Source: Auanema rhodensis (lineage: Eukaryota > Nematoda > Chromadorea > Rhabditida > Rhabditidae). From it: a DNA stretch of 64,000 nt. The stretch lies in assembly GCA_964057225.1 (NCBI GenBank), contig OZ059898.1:21553267-21617266 (forward strand), given 5' to 3'. Under the pieces are notes generated by a model. The model saw only the letters and a list, made by a program, of their open reading frames with translations, was not told the DNA's origin and did no database searches. This document shows positions 33,301 through 47,520 of the stretch, in pieces. Position numbers and translations under genes: made by a program. Numbering within the stretch: the stretch's first letter is position 1; each line of letters starts with the position of its first letter.

Positions 33301-34550
33301 CGTGTACATTTAATTAGCATAAATTAAAGTTCACGTAAATTTCAAAGTCATGGTTACCATGAACCAATATCAATAAAAATTTGTTTTTAGACTAATATGG
33401 ACATGAGGAATCTAATTTTGAAAACCGCATCTCTTTATCTTTCACGTGAAGCGAGTTACATACCAAGTGCACATCACGTGTACATTTAATTAGCATAAAT
33501 CAAAGTTCACGTAAATTTCAAAGTCATGGTTACCATGAACCAATATCAATAAAAATTTGTTTTCAGTCTAAAATGGACTTGGGGAATCTAATTTTGAAAA
33601 CCGCATCTCTTTATCTTTCACGTGAAGCGAGTTACATACCAAGTGCACATCACGTGTACATTTAATTAGCATAAATTAAAGTTCACGTAAATTTCAAAGT
33701 CATGGTTACCATGAACCAATATCAATAAAAATTTGTTTTTAGACTAATATGGACTTGGGGAATCTAATTTTGAAAACAGCATCTCTTTATCTTTCACGTG
33801 AAGCGAGTTACATACCAAGTGCACATCACGTGTACATTTAATTAGCATAAATTAAAGTTCACGTAAATTTCAAAGTCATGGTTACCATGAACCAATATCA
33901 ATAAAAATTTGTTTTTAGACTAATATGGACATGGGGAATCTAATTTTGAAAACCGCATCTCTTTATCTTTCACGTGAAGCGAGTTACATACCAAGTGCAC
34001 ATCACGTGTACATTTAATTAGCATAAATTAAAGTTCACGTAAATTTCAAAATCATGGTTACCATGTACCAATATCAATAAAAATTTGTTTTTAGACTAAC
34101 ATGGACATGGGGAATCTAATTTTGAAAACCGCATCTCTTTATCTTTCACGTGAAGCGGGTTACATACCAAGTGCACATCACGTGTACATTTAATTAGCAT
34201 AAATTAAAGTTCACGTAAATTTCAAAGTCATGGTTACCATGAACCAATATCAATAAAAATTTGTTTTTAGACTAATATGGACATGAGGAATCTAATTTTG
34301 AAAACCGCATCTCTTTATCTTTCACGTGAAGCGAGTTACATACCAAGTGCACATCACGTGTACATTTAATTAGCATAAATCAAAGTTCACGTAAATTTCA
34401 AAGTCATGGTTACCATGCACCAATATCAATAAAAATTTGTTTTTAGACTAATATGGACATGGGGAATCTAATTTTGAAAACCGCATCTCTTTATCTTTCA
34501 CGTGAAGCGAGTTACATACCAAGTGCACATCACGTGTACATTTAATTAGC
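27340..34550 (+). repeat. Long multi-monomer block, copy 2
   Basis: Adjacent downstream copy of 20480-26800. It contains about six more monomers in its second half, where ATGAACC monomers with ACTTGGGG and CTCTCACG are amplified (about 31200-33300). An AACAGC variant at 33778 corresponds to 26914 at the original 39-monomer offset, so the copy is a mosaic. Confidence 0.8.
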
Positions 34551-34899
34551 ATAAATTAAAGTTCACGTAAATTTCAAAGTCATGGTTACCATGCACCAAT
34601 ATCAATAAAAATTTGTTTTTAGACTAATATGGACATGGGGAATCTAATTTTGAAAACCGCATCTCTTTATCTTTCACTTGAAGCGAGTTACATACCAAGT
34701 GCACATCACGTGTACATTTAATTAGCATAAATTAAAGTTCACGTAAATTTCAAAGTCATGGTTACCATGCACCAATATCAATAAAAATTTGTTTTTAGAC
34801 TAATATGGACATGGGGAATCTAATTTTGAAAACCGCATCTCTTTATCTTTCACTTGAAGCGAGTTACATACCAAGTGCACATCACGTGTACATTTAATT

Positions 34900-35760
34900 A
34901 GCATAAATTAAAGTTCACGTAAATTTCAAAGTCATGGTTACCATGAACCAATATCGATAAAAATTTGTTTTTAGACTAATATGGACATGGGGAATCTAAT
35001 GTTGAAAACCGCATCTCTTTATCTTTCACGTGAAGCGAGTTACATACCAAGTGCACATCACGTGTACATTTAATTAGCATAAATTAAAGTTCACGTAAAT
35101 TTCAAAGTCATGGTTACCATGCACCAATATCAATAAAAATTTGTTTTTAGACTAATATGGACTTGGGGAATCTAATTTTGAAAACCGCATCTCTTTATCT
35201 TTCACGTGAAGCGAGTTACATACCAAGTGCACATCACGTGTACATTTAATTAGCATAAATTAAAGTTCACGTAGATTTCAAAGTCATGGTTACCATGAAC
35301 CAATATCAATAAAAATTTGTTTTTAGACTAATATGGACTTGGGGAATCTAATTTTGAAAACCGCATCTCTTTATCTTTCACGTGAAGCGAGTTACATACC
35401 AAGTGCACATCACGTGTACATTTAATTCGCATAAATTAAAGTTCACGTAAATTTCAAAGTCATGGTTACCATGCACCAATATCAATAAAAATTTGTTTTT
35501 AGACTAATATGGACATGGGGAATCTAATTTTGAAAACCGCATCTCTTTATCTTTCACTTGAAGCGAGTTACATACCAAGTGCACATCACGTGTACATTTA
35601 ATTAGCATAAATTAAAGTTCACGTAAATTTCAAAGTCATGGTTACCATGAACCAATATCGATAAAAATTTGTTTTTAGACTAATATGGACATGGGAAATC
35701 TAATGTTGAAAACCGCATCTCTTTATCTTTCACGTGAAGCGAGTTACATACCAAGTGCAC
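34900..35760 (+). repeat. 4-monomer duplication
   Basis: The variant TAATGTTGAAAACC with ATCGAT appears at 35001 and 35705, offset 704 bp (four monomers). Confidence 0.7.
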
Positions 35761-36959
35761 ATCACGTGTACATTTAATTAGCATAAATTAAAGTTCACGT
35801 AAATTTCAAAGTCATGGTTACCATGCACCAATATCAATAAAAATTTGTTTTTAGACTAATATGGACATGGGGAATCTAATTTTGAAAACCGCATCTCTTT
35901 ATCTTTCACGTGAAGCGAGTTACATACCAAGTGCACATCACGTGTACATTTAATTAGCATAAATTAAAGTTCACGTAAATTTTAAAGTCATGGTTACCAT
36001 GAACCAATATCAATAAAAATTTGTTTTTAGACTAATATGGACTTGGGGAATCTAATTTTGAAAACCGCATCTCTTTATCTTTCACGTGAAGCGAGTTACA
36101 TACCAAGTGCACATCACGTGTACATTTAATTAGCATAAATTAAAGTACACGTAAATTTCAAAGTCATGGTTACCATGAACCAATATCAATAAAAATTTGT
36201 TTTTAGACTAATATGGACTTGGGGAATCTAATTTTGAAAACCGCATCTCTTTATCTTTCACGTGAAGCGAGTTACATACCAAGTGCACATCACGTGTACA
36301 TTTAATTCGCATAAATTAAAGTTCACGTAAATTTCAAAGTCATGGTTACCATGCACCAATATCAATAAAAATTTGTTTTTAGACTAATATGGACATGGGG
36401 AATCTAATTTTGAAAACCGCATCTCTTTATCTTTCACGTGAAGCGAGTTACATACCAAGTGCACATCACGTGTACATTTAATTAGCATAAATTAAAGTTC
36501 ACGTAAATTTCAAAGTCATGGTTACCATGCACCAATATCAATAAAAATTTGTTTTTAGACTAATATGGACATGGGGAATCTAATTTTGAAAACCGCATCT
36601 CTTTATCTTTCACGTGAAGCGAGTTACATACCAAGTGCACATCACGTGTACATTTAATTAGCATAAATTAAAGTTCACGTAAATTTCAAAGTCATGGTTA
36701 CCATGCACCAATATCAATAAAAATTTGTTTTTAGACTAATATGGACATGGGGAATCTAATTTTGAAAACCGCATCTCTTTATCTTTCACGTGAAGCGAGT
36801 TACATACCAAGTGCACATCACGTGTACATTTAATTAGCATAAATTAAAGTTCACGTAAATTTCAAAGTCATGGTTACCATGAACCAATATCAATAAAAAT
36901 TTGTTTTTAGACTAATATGGACATGGGGAATCTAATTTTGAAAACCGCATCTCTTTATC

Positions 36960-37480
36960 TTTCACGTGAAGCGAGTTACATACCAAGTGCACATCTCGTG
37001 TACATTTAATTAGCATAAATTAAAGTTCACGTAAATTTCAAAGTCATGGTTACCATGAACCAATATCAATAAAAATTTGTTTTTAGACTAATATGGACAT
37101 GGGGAATCTTATTTTGAAAACCGCATCTCTTTATCTTTCACGTGAAGCGAGTTACATACCAAGTGCACATCACGTGTACATTTAATTAGCATAAATTAAA
37201 GTTCACGTAAATTTCAAAGTCATGGTTACCATGAACCAATATCAATAAAAATTTGTTTTTAGACTAATATGGACATGGGGAATCTAATTTTGAAAACCGC
37301 ATCTCTTTATCTTTCACGTGAAGCGAGTTACATACCAAGTGCACATCTCGTGTACATTTAATTAGCATAAATTAAAGTTCACGTAAATTTCAAAGTCATG
37401 GTTACCATGAACCAATATCAATAAAAATTTGTTTTTAGACTAATATGGACATGGGGAATCTTATTTTGAAAACCGCATCT
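36960..37480 (+). repeat. Dimer duplication with ACATCTCGTG variant
   Basis: The rare base change in CACGTG (ACATCTCGTG) occurs at 36996 and 37348, and GGAATCTTATTT follows in both, giving an exact 352-bp dimer. These are the few monomers in which this CACGTG site is lost. Confidence 0.75.
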
Positions 37481-37799
37481 CTTTATCTTTCACGTGAAGC
37501 GAGTTACATACCAAGTGCACATCACGTGTACATTTAATTAGCATAAATTAAAGTTCACGTAAATTTCAAAGTCATGGTTACCATGCACCAATATCAATAA
37601 AAATTTGTTTTTAGACTAATATGGACATGGGGAATCTAATTTTGAAAACCGCATCTCTTTATCTTTCACGTGAAGCGAGTTACATACCAAGTGCACATCA
37701 CGTGTACATTTAATTAGCATAAATTAAAGTTCACGTAAATTTCAAAGTCATGGTTACCATGAACCAATATCAATAAAAATTTGTTTTTAGACTAATATG

Positions 37800-40700
37800 G
37801 ACATGAGGAATCTAATTTTGAAAACCGCATCTCTTTATCTTTCACGTGAAGCGAGTTACATACCAAGTGCACATCACGTGTACATCTAATTAGCATAAAT
37901 TAAAGTTCACGTAAATTTCAAAGTCATGGTTACCATGAACCAATATCAATAAAAATTTGTTTTTAGACTAATATGGACATGGGGAATCTAATTTTGAAAA
38001 CCGCATCTCTTTATCTTTCACTTGAAGCGAGTTACATACCAAGTGCACATCACGTGTACATTTAATTAGCATAAATTAAAGTTCACGTAAATTTCAAAGT
38101 CATGGTTACCATGAACCAATATCGATAAAAATTTGTTTTTAGACTAATATGGACATGGGGAATCTAATTTTGAAAACCGCATCTCTTTATCTTTCACGTG
38201 AAGCGAGTTACATACCAAGTGCACATCACGTGTACATTTAATTAGCATAAATTAAAGTTCACGTAAATTTCAAAGTCATGGTTACCATGAACCAATATCA
38301 ATAAAAATTTGTTTTTAGACTAATATGGACATGGGGAATCTAATTTTGAAAACCGCATCTCTTTATCTTTCACGTGAAGCGAGTTACATACCAAGTGCAC
38401 ATCACGTGTACATTTAATTAGCATAAATTAAAGTTCACGTAAATTTCAAAGTCATGGTTACCATGCACCAATATCAATAAAAATTTGTTTTTAGACTAAT
38501 ATGGACATGGGGAATCTAATTTTGAAAACCGCATCTCTTTATCTTTCACGTGAAGCGAGTTACATACCAAGTGCACATCACGTGTACATTTAATTAGCAT
38601 AAATTAAAGTTCACGTAAATTTCAAAGTCATGGTTACCATGAACCAATATCAATAAAAATTTGTTTTTAGACTAATATGGACATGAGGAATCTAATTTTG
38701 AAAACCGCATCTCTTTATCTTTCACGTGAAGCGAGTTACATACCAAGTGCACATCACGTGTACATCTAATTAGCATAAATTAAAGTTCACGTAAATTTCA
38801 AAGTCATGGTTACCATGAACCAATATCAATAAAAATTTGTTTTTAGACTAATATGGACATGGGGAATCTAATTTTGAAAACCGCATCTCTTCATCTTTCA
38901 CTTGAAGCGAGTTACATACCAAGTGCACATCACGTGTACATTTAATTAGCATAAATTAAAGTTCACGTAAATTTCAAAGTCATGGTTACCATGAACCAAT
39001 ATCGATAAAAATTTGTTTTTAGACTAATATGGACATGGGGAATCTAATTTTGAAAACCGCATCTCTTTATCTTTCACGTGAAGCGAGTTACATACCAAGT
39101 GCACATCACGTGTACATTTAATTAGCATAAATTAAAGTTCACGTAAATTTCAAAGTCATGGTTACCATGAACCAATATCAATAAAAATTTGTTTTTAGAC
39201 TAATATGGACATGGGGAATCTAATTTTGAAAACCGCATCTCTTTATCTTTCACGTGAAGCGAGTTACATACCAAGTGCACATCACGTGTACATTTAATTA
39301 GCATAAATTAAAGTTCACGTAAATTTCAAAGTCATGGTTACCATGCACCAATATCAATAAAAATTTGTTTTTAGACTAATATGGACATGGGGAATCTAAT
39401 TTTGAAAACCGCATCTCTTTATCTTTCACGTGAAGCGAGTTACATACCAAGTGCACATCACGTGTACATTTAATTAGCATAAATTAAAGTTCACGTAAAT
39501 TTCAAAGTCATGGTTACCATGAACCAATATCAATAAAAATTTGTTTTTAGACTAATATGGACATGAGGAATCTAATTTTGAAAACCGCATCTCTTTATCT
39601 TTCACGTGAAGCGAGTTACATACCAAGTGCACATCACGTGTACATCTAATTAGCATAAATTAAAGTTCACGTAAATTTCAAAGTCATGGTTACCATGAAC
39701 CAATATCAATAAAAATTTGTTTTTAGACTAATATGGACATGGGGAATCTAATTTTGAAAACCGCATCTCTTCATCTTTCACTTGAAGCGAGTTACATACC
39801 AAGTGCACATCACGTGTACATTTAATTAGCATAAATTAAAGTTCACGTAAATTTCAAAGTCATGGTTACCATGAACCAATATCGATAAAAATTTGTTTTT
39901 AGACTAATATGGACATGGGGAATCTAATTTTGAAAACCGCATCTCTTCATCTTTCACTTGAAGCGAGTTACATACCAAGTGCACATCACGTGTACATTTA
40001 ATTAGCATAAATTAAAGTTCACGTAAATTTCAAAGTCATGGTTACCATGAACCAATATCAATAAAAATTTGTTTTTAGACTAATATGGACATGGGGAATC
40101 TAATTTTGAAAACCGCATCTCTTTATCTTTCACGTGAAGCGAGTTACATACCAAGTGCACATCACGTGTACATTTAATTAGCATAAATTAAAGTTCACGT
40201 AAATTTCAAAGTCATGGTTACCATGAACCAATATCAATAAAAATTTGTTTTTAGACTAATATGGACATGGGGAATCTAATTTTGAAAACCGCATCTCTTT
40301 ATCTTTCACGTGAAGCGAGTTACATACCAAGTGCACATCACGTGTACATTTAATTAGCATAAATTAAAGTTCACGTAAATTTCAAAGTCATGGTTACCAT
40401 GCACCAATATCAATAAAAATTTGTTTTTAGACTAATATGGACATGGGGAATCTAATTTTGAAAACCGCATCTCTTTATCTTTCACGTGAAGCGAGTTACA
40501 TACCAAGTGCACATCACGTGTACATTTAATTAGCATAAATTAAAGTTCACGTAAATTTCAAAGTCATGGTTACCATGAACCAATATCAATAAAAATTTGT
40601 TTTTAGACTAATATGGACATGAGGAATCTAATTTTGAAAACCGCATCTCTTTATCTTTCACGTGAAGCGAGTTACATACCAAGTGCACATCACGTGTACA

Positions 40701-41000
40701 TCTAATTAGCATAAATTAAAGTTCACGTAAATTTCAAAGTCATGGTTACCATGAACCAATATCAATAAAAATTTGTTTTTAGACTAATATGGACATGGGG
40801 AATCTAATTTTGAAAACCGCATCTCTTCATCTTTCACTTGAAGCGAGTTACATACCAAGTGCACATCACGTGTACATTTAATTAGCATAAATTAAAGTTC
40901 ACGTAAATTTCAAAGTCATGGTTACCATGAACCAATATCGATAAAAATTTGTTTTTAGACTAATATGGACATGGGGAATCTAATTTTGAAAACCGCATCT
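37800..41000 (+). repeat. 5-monomer higher-order repeat (880 bp)
   Basis: TACATCTAATT occurs at 37886, 38766, 39646 and 40702, and ATCGAT at 38124, 39004, 39884 and 40940: periods 880, 880 and 1056 bp. The last step has one extra monomer. TCACTTGAAG and CTCTTCATC variants travel with the same unit. Confidence 0.85.
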
Positions 41001-44000
41001 CTTTATCTTTCACGTGAAGCGAGTTACATACCAAGTGCACATCACGTGTACATTTAATTAGCATAAATTAAAGTTCACGTAAATTTCAAAGTCATGGTTA
41101 CCATGAACCAATATCAATAAAAATTTGTTTTTAGACTAATATGGACATGGGGAATCTAATTTTGAAAACCGCATCTCTTTATCTTTCACGTGAAGCGAGT
41201 TACATACCAAGTGCACATCACGTGTACATTTAATTAGCATAAATTAAAGTTCACGTAAATTTCAAAGTCATGGTTACCATGCACCAATATCAATAAAAAT
41301 TTGTTTTTAGACTAATATGGACATGGGGAATCTAATTTTGAAAACCGCATCTCTTTATCTTTCACGTGAAGCGAGTTACATACCAAGTGCACATCACGTG
41401 TACATTTAATTAGCATAAATTAAAGTTCACGTAAATTTCAAAGTCATGGTTACCATGAACCAATATCAATAAAAATTTGTTTTTAGACTAATATGGACAT
41501 GGGGAATCTAATTTTGAAAACCGCATCTCTTTATCTTTCACGTGAAGCGAGTTACATACCAAGTGCACATCACGTGTACATTTAATTAGCATAAATTAAA
41601 GTTCACGTAAATTTCAAAGTCATGGTTACCATGAACCAATATCAATAAAAATTTGTTTTTAGACTAATATGGACATGGGGAATCTAATTTTGAAAACCGC
41701 ATCTCTTTATCTTTCACGTGAAGCGAGTTACATACCAAGTGCACATCACGTGTACATTTAATTAGCATAAATTAAAGTTCACGTAAATTTCAAAGTCATG
41801 GTTACCATGCACCAATATCAATAAAAATTTGTTTTTAGACTAATATGGACATGGGGAATCTAATTTTGAAAACTGCATCTCTTTATCTTTCACGTGAAGC
41901 GAGTTACATACCAAGTGCACATCACGTGTACATTTAATTAGCATAAATCAAAGTTCACGTAAATTTCAAAGTCATGGTTACCATGAACCAATATCAATAA
42001 AAATTTGTTTTTAGACTAATATGGACATGGGGAATCTAATTTTGAAAACCGCATCTCTTTATCTTTCACGTGAAGCGAGTTACATACCAAGTGCACATCA
42101 CGTGTACATTTAATTAGCATAAATTAAAGTTCACGTAAATTTCAAAGTCATGGTTACCATGAACCAATATCAATAAAAATTTGTTTTTAGACTAATATGG
42201 ACATGGGGAATCTAATTTTGAAAACCGCATCTCTGTATCTTTCACGTGAAGCGAGTTACATACCAAGTGCACATCACGTGTACATTTAATTAGCATAAAT
42301 TAAAGTTCACGTAAATTTCAAAGTCATGGTTACCATGCACCAATATCAATAAAAATTTGTTTTTAGACTAATATGGACATGGGGAATCTAATTTTGAAAA
42401 CTGCATCTCTTTATCTTTCACGTGAAGCGAGTTACATACCAAGTGCACATCACGTCTACATTTAATTAGCATAAATTAAAGTACACGTAAATTTCAAAGT
42501 CATGGTTACCATGCACCAATATCAATAAAAATTTGTTTTTAGACTAATATGGACATGGGGAATCTAATTTTGAAAGCCGCATCTCTTTATCTTTCACGTG
42601 AAGCGAGTTACATACCAAGTGCACATCACGTGTTCTTTTAATTAGCATAAATTAAAGTTCACGTAAATTTCAAAGTCATGTTTACCATGAACCAATATCA
42701 ATAAAAATTTGTTTTTAGACTAATATGGACTTGGGGAATCTAATTTTGGAAACCGCATCTCTTTATCTTTCACGTGAAGCGAGTTACATACCAAGTGCAC
42801 ATCACGTGTACATTTAATTAGCATAAATTAAAGTTCACGTAAATTTCAAAGTCATGGTTACCATGCACCAATATCAATAAAAATTTGTTTTTAGACTAAT
42901 ATGGAGATGGGGAATCTAATTTTGAAAACCGCATCTCTTTATCTTTCACGTGAAGCGAGTTACATACCAAGTGCACATCACGTGTACATTTAATTAGCAT
43001 AAACTAAAGTTCACGTAAAATTCAAAGTCATGGTTACCATGAACCAATATCAATAAAAATTTGTTTTTAGACTAATATGGACATGAGGAATCTAATTTTG
43101 AAAACCGCATCTCTTTATCTTTCACGTGAAGCGAGTTACATACCAAGTGCACATCACGTGTACATTTAATTAGCATAAATTAAAGTTCACGTAAATTTCA
43201 AAGTCATGGTTACCATGCACCAATATCAATAAAAATTTGTTTTTAGACTAATATGGACATGGGGAATCTAATTTTGAAAACTGCATCTCTTTATCTTTCA
43301 CGTGAAGCGAGTTACATACCAAGTGCACATCACGTGTACATTTAATTAGCATAAATCAAAGTTCACGTAAATTTCAAAGTCATGGTTACCATGAACCAAT
43401 ATCGATAAAAATTCGTTTTTAGACTAATATGGACATGGGGAATCTAATTTTGAAAACCGCATCTCTTTATCTTTCACGTGAAGCGAGTTACATACCAAGT
43501 GCACATCACGTGTACATTTAATTAGCATAAATTAAAGTTCACGTAAATTTCAAAGTCATGGTTACCATGAACCAATATCAATAAAAATTTGTTTTTAGAC
43601 TAATATGGACATGGGGAATCTAATTTTGAAAACCGCATCTCTTTATCTTTCACGTGAAGCGAGTTACACTCCAAGTGCACATCACTTGTACATTTAATTA
43701 GCATAAATTAAAGTTCACGTAAATTTCAAAGTCATGGTTACCATGCACCAATATCAATAAAAATTTGTTTTTAGACTAATATGGAGATGGGGAATCTAAT
43801 TTTGAAAACCGCATCTCTTTATCTTTCACGTGAAGCGAGTTACATACCAAGTGCACATCACGTGTACATTTAATTAGCATAAATTAAAGTTCACGTAAAT
43901 TTCAAAGTCATGGTTACCATGAACCAATATCAATAAAAATTTGTTTTTAGACTAATATGGACATGGGGAATCTAATTTTGAAAACCCTCTTTATCTTTCA

Positions 44001-46099
44001 CGTGGAGCGAGTTACATACCAAGTGCACATCACGTGTACATTTAATTAGCATAAATTAAAGTTCACGTAAATTTCAAAGTCATGGTTACCATGAACCAAT
44101 ATCAATAAAAATTTGTTTTTAGACTAATATGGACATGGGGAATCTAATTTTGAAAACCGCATCTCTTTATCTTTCACGTGAAGCGAGTTACATACCAAGT
44201 GCACATCACGTGTACATTTAATTAGCATAAATTAAAGTTCACGTAAATTTCAAAGTCATGGTTACCATGAACCAATATCAATAAAAATTTGTTTTTAGAC
44301 TAATATGGACATGGGGAATCTAATTTTGAAAACCCTCTTTATCTTTCACGTGAAGCGAGTTACATACCAAGTGCACATCACGTGTACATTTAATTAGCAT
44401 AAATTAAAGTTCACGTAAATTTCAAAGTCATGGTTACCATGAACCAATATCAATAAAAATTTGTTTTTAGACTAATATGGACATGGGGAATCTAATTTTG
44501 AAAACCCTCTTTATCTTTCACGTGAAGCGAGTTACATACCAAGTGCACATCACGTGTACATTTAATTAGCATAAATTAAAGTTCACGTAAATTTCAAAGT
44601 CATGGTTACCATGAACCAATATCAATAAAAATTTGTTTTTAGACTAATATGGACTTGGGGAATCTAATTTTGAAAACCGCATCTCTTTATCTTTCACGTG
44701 AAGCGAGTTACATACCAAATGCACATCACGTGTACATTTAATTAGCATAAATTAAAGTACACGTAAATTTCAAAGTCATGGTTACCATGCACCAATATCA
44801 ATAAAAATTTGTTTTTAGACTAATATGGACAAGGGGAATCTAATTTTGAAAACCGCATCTCTTTATCTTTCACGTGAAGCGAGTTACATACCAAGTGCAC
44901 ATCACGTGTACATTTAATTAGCATAAATTAAAGTTCACGTAAATTTCAAAGTCATGGTTACCATGAACCAATATCAATAAAAATTTGTTTTTAGACTAAT
45001 ATGGACATGGGGAATCTAATTTTGAAAACCCTCTTTATCTTTCACGTGAAGCGAGTTACATACCAAGTGCACATCACGTGTACATTTAATTAGCATAAAT
45101 TAAAGTTCACGTAAATTTCAAAGTCATGGTTACCATGAACCAATATCAATAAAAATTTGTTTTTAGACTAATATGGACATGGGGAATCTAATTTTGAAAA
45201 CCGCATCTCTTTATCTTTCACGTGAAGCGAGTTACATACCAAGTGCACATCACGTGTACATTTAATTAGCATAAATTAAAGTTCACGTAAATTTCAAAGT
45301 CATGGTTACCATGAACCAATATCAATAAAAATTTGTTTTTAGACTAATATGGACTTGGGGAATCTAATTTTGAAAACCGCATCTCTTTATCTTTCACGTG
45401 AAGCGAGTTACATACCAAGTGCACATCACGTGTACATTTAATTAGCATAAATTAAAGTACACGTAAATTTCAAAGTCATGGTTACCATGCACCAATATCA
45501 ATAAAAATTTGTTTTTAGACTAATATGGACATGGGGAATCTAATTTTGAAAACCGCATCTCTTTATCTTTCACGTGAAGCGAGTTACATACCAAGTGCAC
45601 ATCACGTGTACATTTAATTAGCATGAATTAAAGTTCACGTAAATTTCAAAGTCATGGTTACCATGCACCAATATCAATAAAAATTTGTTTTTAGACTAAT
45701 ATGGACATGGGGAATCTAATTTTGAAAACCGCATCTCTTTATCTTTCACGTGAAGCGAGTTACATACCAAGTGCACATCACGTGTACATTTAATTAGCAT
45801 GAATTAAAGTTCACGTAAATTTCAAAGTCATGGTTACCATGAACCAATATCAATAAAAATTTGTTTTTAGACTAATATGGACTTGGGGAATCTAATTTTG
45901 AAAACCGCATCTCTTTATCTTTCACGTGAAGCGAGTTACATACCAAGTGCACATCACGTGTACATTTAATTAGCATAAATTAAAGTTCACGTAAATTTCA
46001 AAGTCATGGTTACCATGAACCAATATCAATAAAAATTTGTTTTTAGACTAATATGGACTTGGGGAATCTAATTTTGAAAACCGCATCTCTTTATCTTTC

Positions 46100-47520
46100 A
46101 CGTGAAGCGAGTTACATACCAAGTGCACATCACGTGTACATTTAATTAGCATAAATTAAAGTACACGTAAATTTCAAAGTCATGGTTACCATGCACCAAT
46201 ATCAAGAAAAATTTGTTTTTAGACTAATATGGACATGGGGAATCTAATTTTGAAAACCGCATCTCTTTATCTTTCACGTGAAGCGAGTTACATACCAAGT
46301 GCACATCACGTGTACATTTAATTAGCATAAATTAAAGTACACGTAAATTTCAAAGTCATGGTTACCATGCACCAATATCAATAAAAATTTGTTTTTAGAC
46401 TAATATGGACATGGGGAATCTAATTTTGAAAACCGCATCTCTTTATTTTTCACGTGAAGCGAGTTACATACCAAGTGCACATCACGTGTACATTTAATTA
46501 GCATGAATTAAAGTTCACGTAAATTTCAAAGTCATGGTTACCATGAACCAATATCAATAAAAATTTGTTTTTAGACTAATATGGACTTGGGGAATCTAAT
46601 TTTGAAAACCGCATCTCTTTATCTTTCACGTGAAGCGAGTTACATACCAAGTGCACATCACGTGTACATTTAATTAGCATAAATTAAAGTACACGTAAAT
46701 TTCAAAGTCATGGTTACCATGCACCAATATCAAGAAAAATTTGTTTTTAGACTAATATGGACATGGGGAATCTAATTTTGAAAACCGCATCTCTTTATCT
46801 TTCACGTGAAGCGAGTTACATACCAAGTGCACATCACGTGTACATTTAATTAGCATAAATTAAAGTACACGTAAATTTCAAAGTCATGGTTACCATGCAC
46901 CAATATCAATAAAAATTTGTTTTTAGACTAATATGGACATGGGGAATCTAATTTTGAAAACCGCATCTCTTTATCTTTTACGTGAAGCGAGTTACATACC
47001 AAGTGCACATCACGTGTACATTTAATTAGCATAAATTAAAGTTCACGTAAATTTCAAAGTCATGGTTACCATGAACCAATATCAATAAAAATTTGTTTTT
47101 AGACTAATATGGACTTGGGGAATCTAATTTTGAAAACCGCATCTCTTTATCTTTCACGTGAAGCGAGTTACATACCAAGTGCACATCACGTGTACATTTA
47201 ATTAGCATAAATTAAAGTACACGTAAATTTCAAAGTCATGGTTACCATGCACCAATATCAAGAAAAATTTGTTTTTAGACTAATATGGACATGGGGAATC
47301 TAATTTTGAAAACCGCATCTCTTTATCTTTCACGTGAAGCGAGTTACATACCAAGTGCACATCACGTGTACATTTAATTAGCATAAATTAAAGTACACGT
47401 AAATTTCAAAGTCATGGTTACCATGCACCAATATCAATAAAAATTTGTTTTTAGACTAATATGGACATGGGGAATCTAATTTTGAAAACCGCATCTCTTT
47501 ATCTTTTACGTGAAGCGAGT
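46100..47520 (+). repeat. 3-monomer higher-order repeat (528 bp)
   Basis: ATCAAGAAAAA occurs at 46206, 46734 and 47262, exactly 528 bp apart, each followed by an ATGCACC/GTACACG monomer and an ACTTGGGG monomer. Confidence 0.82.
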
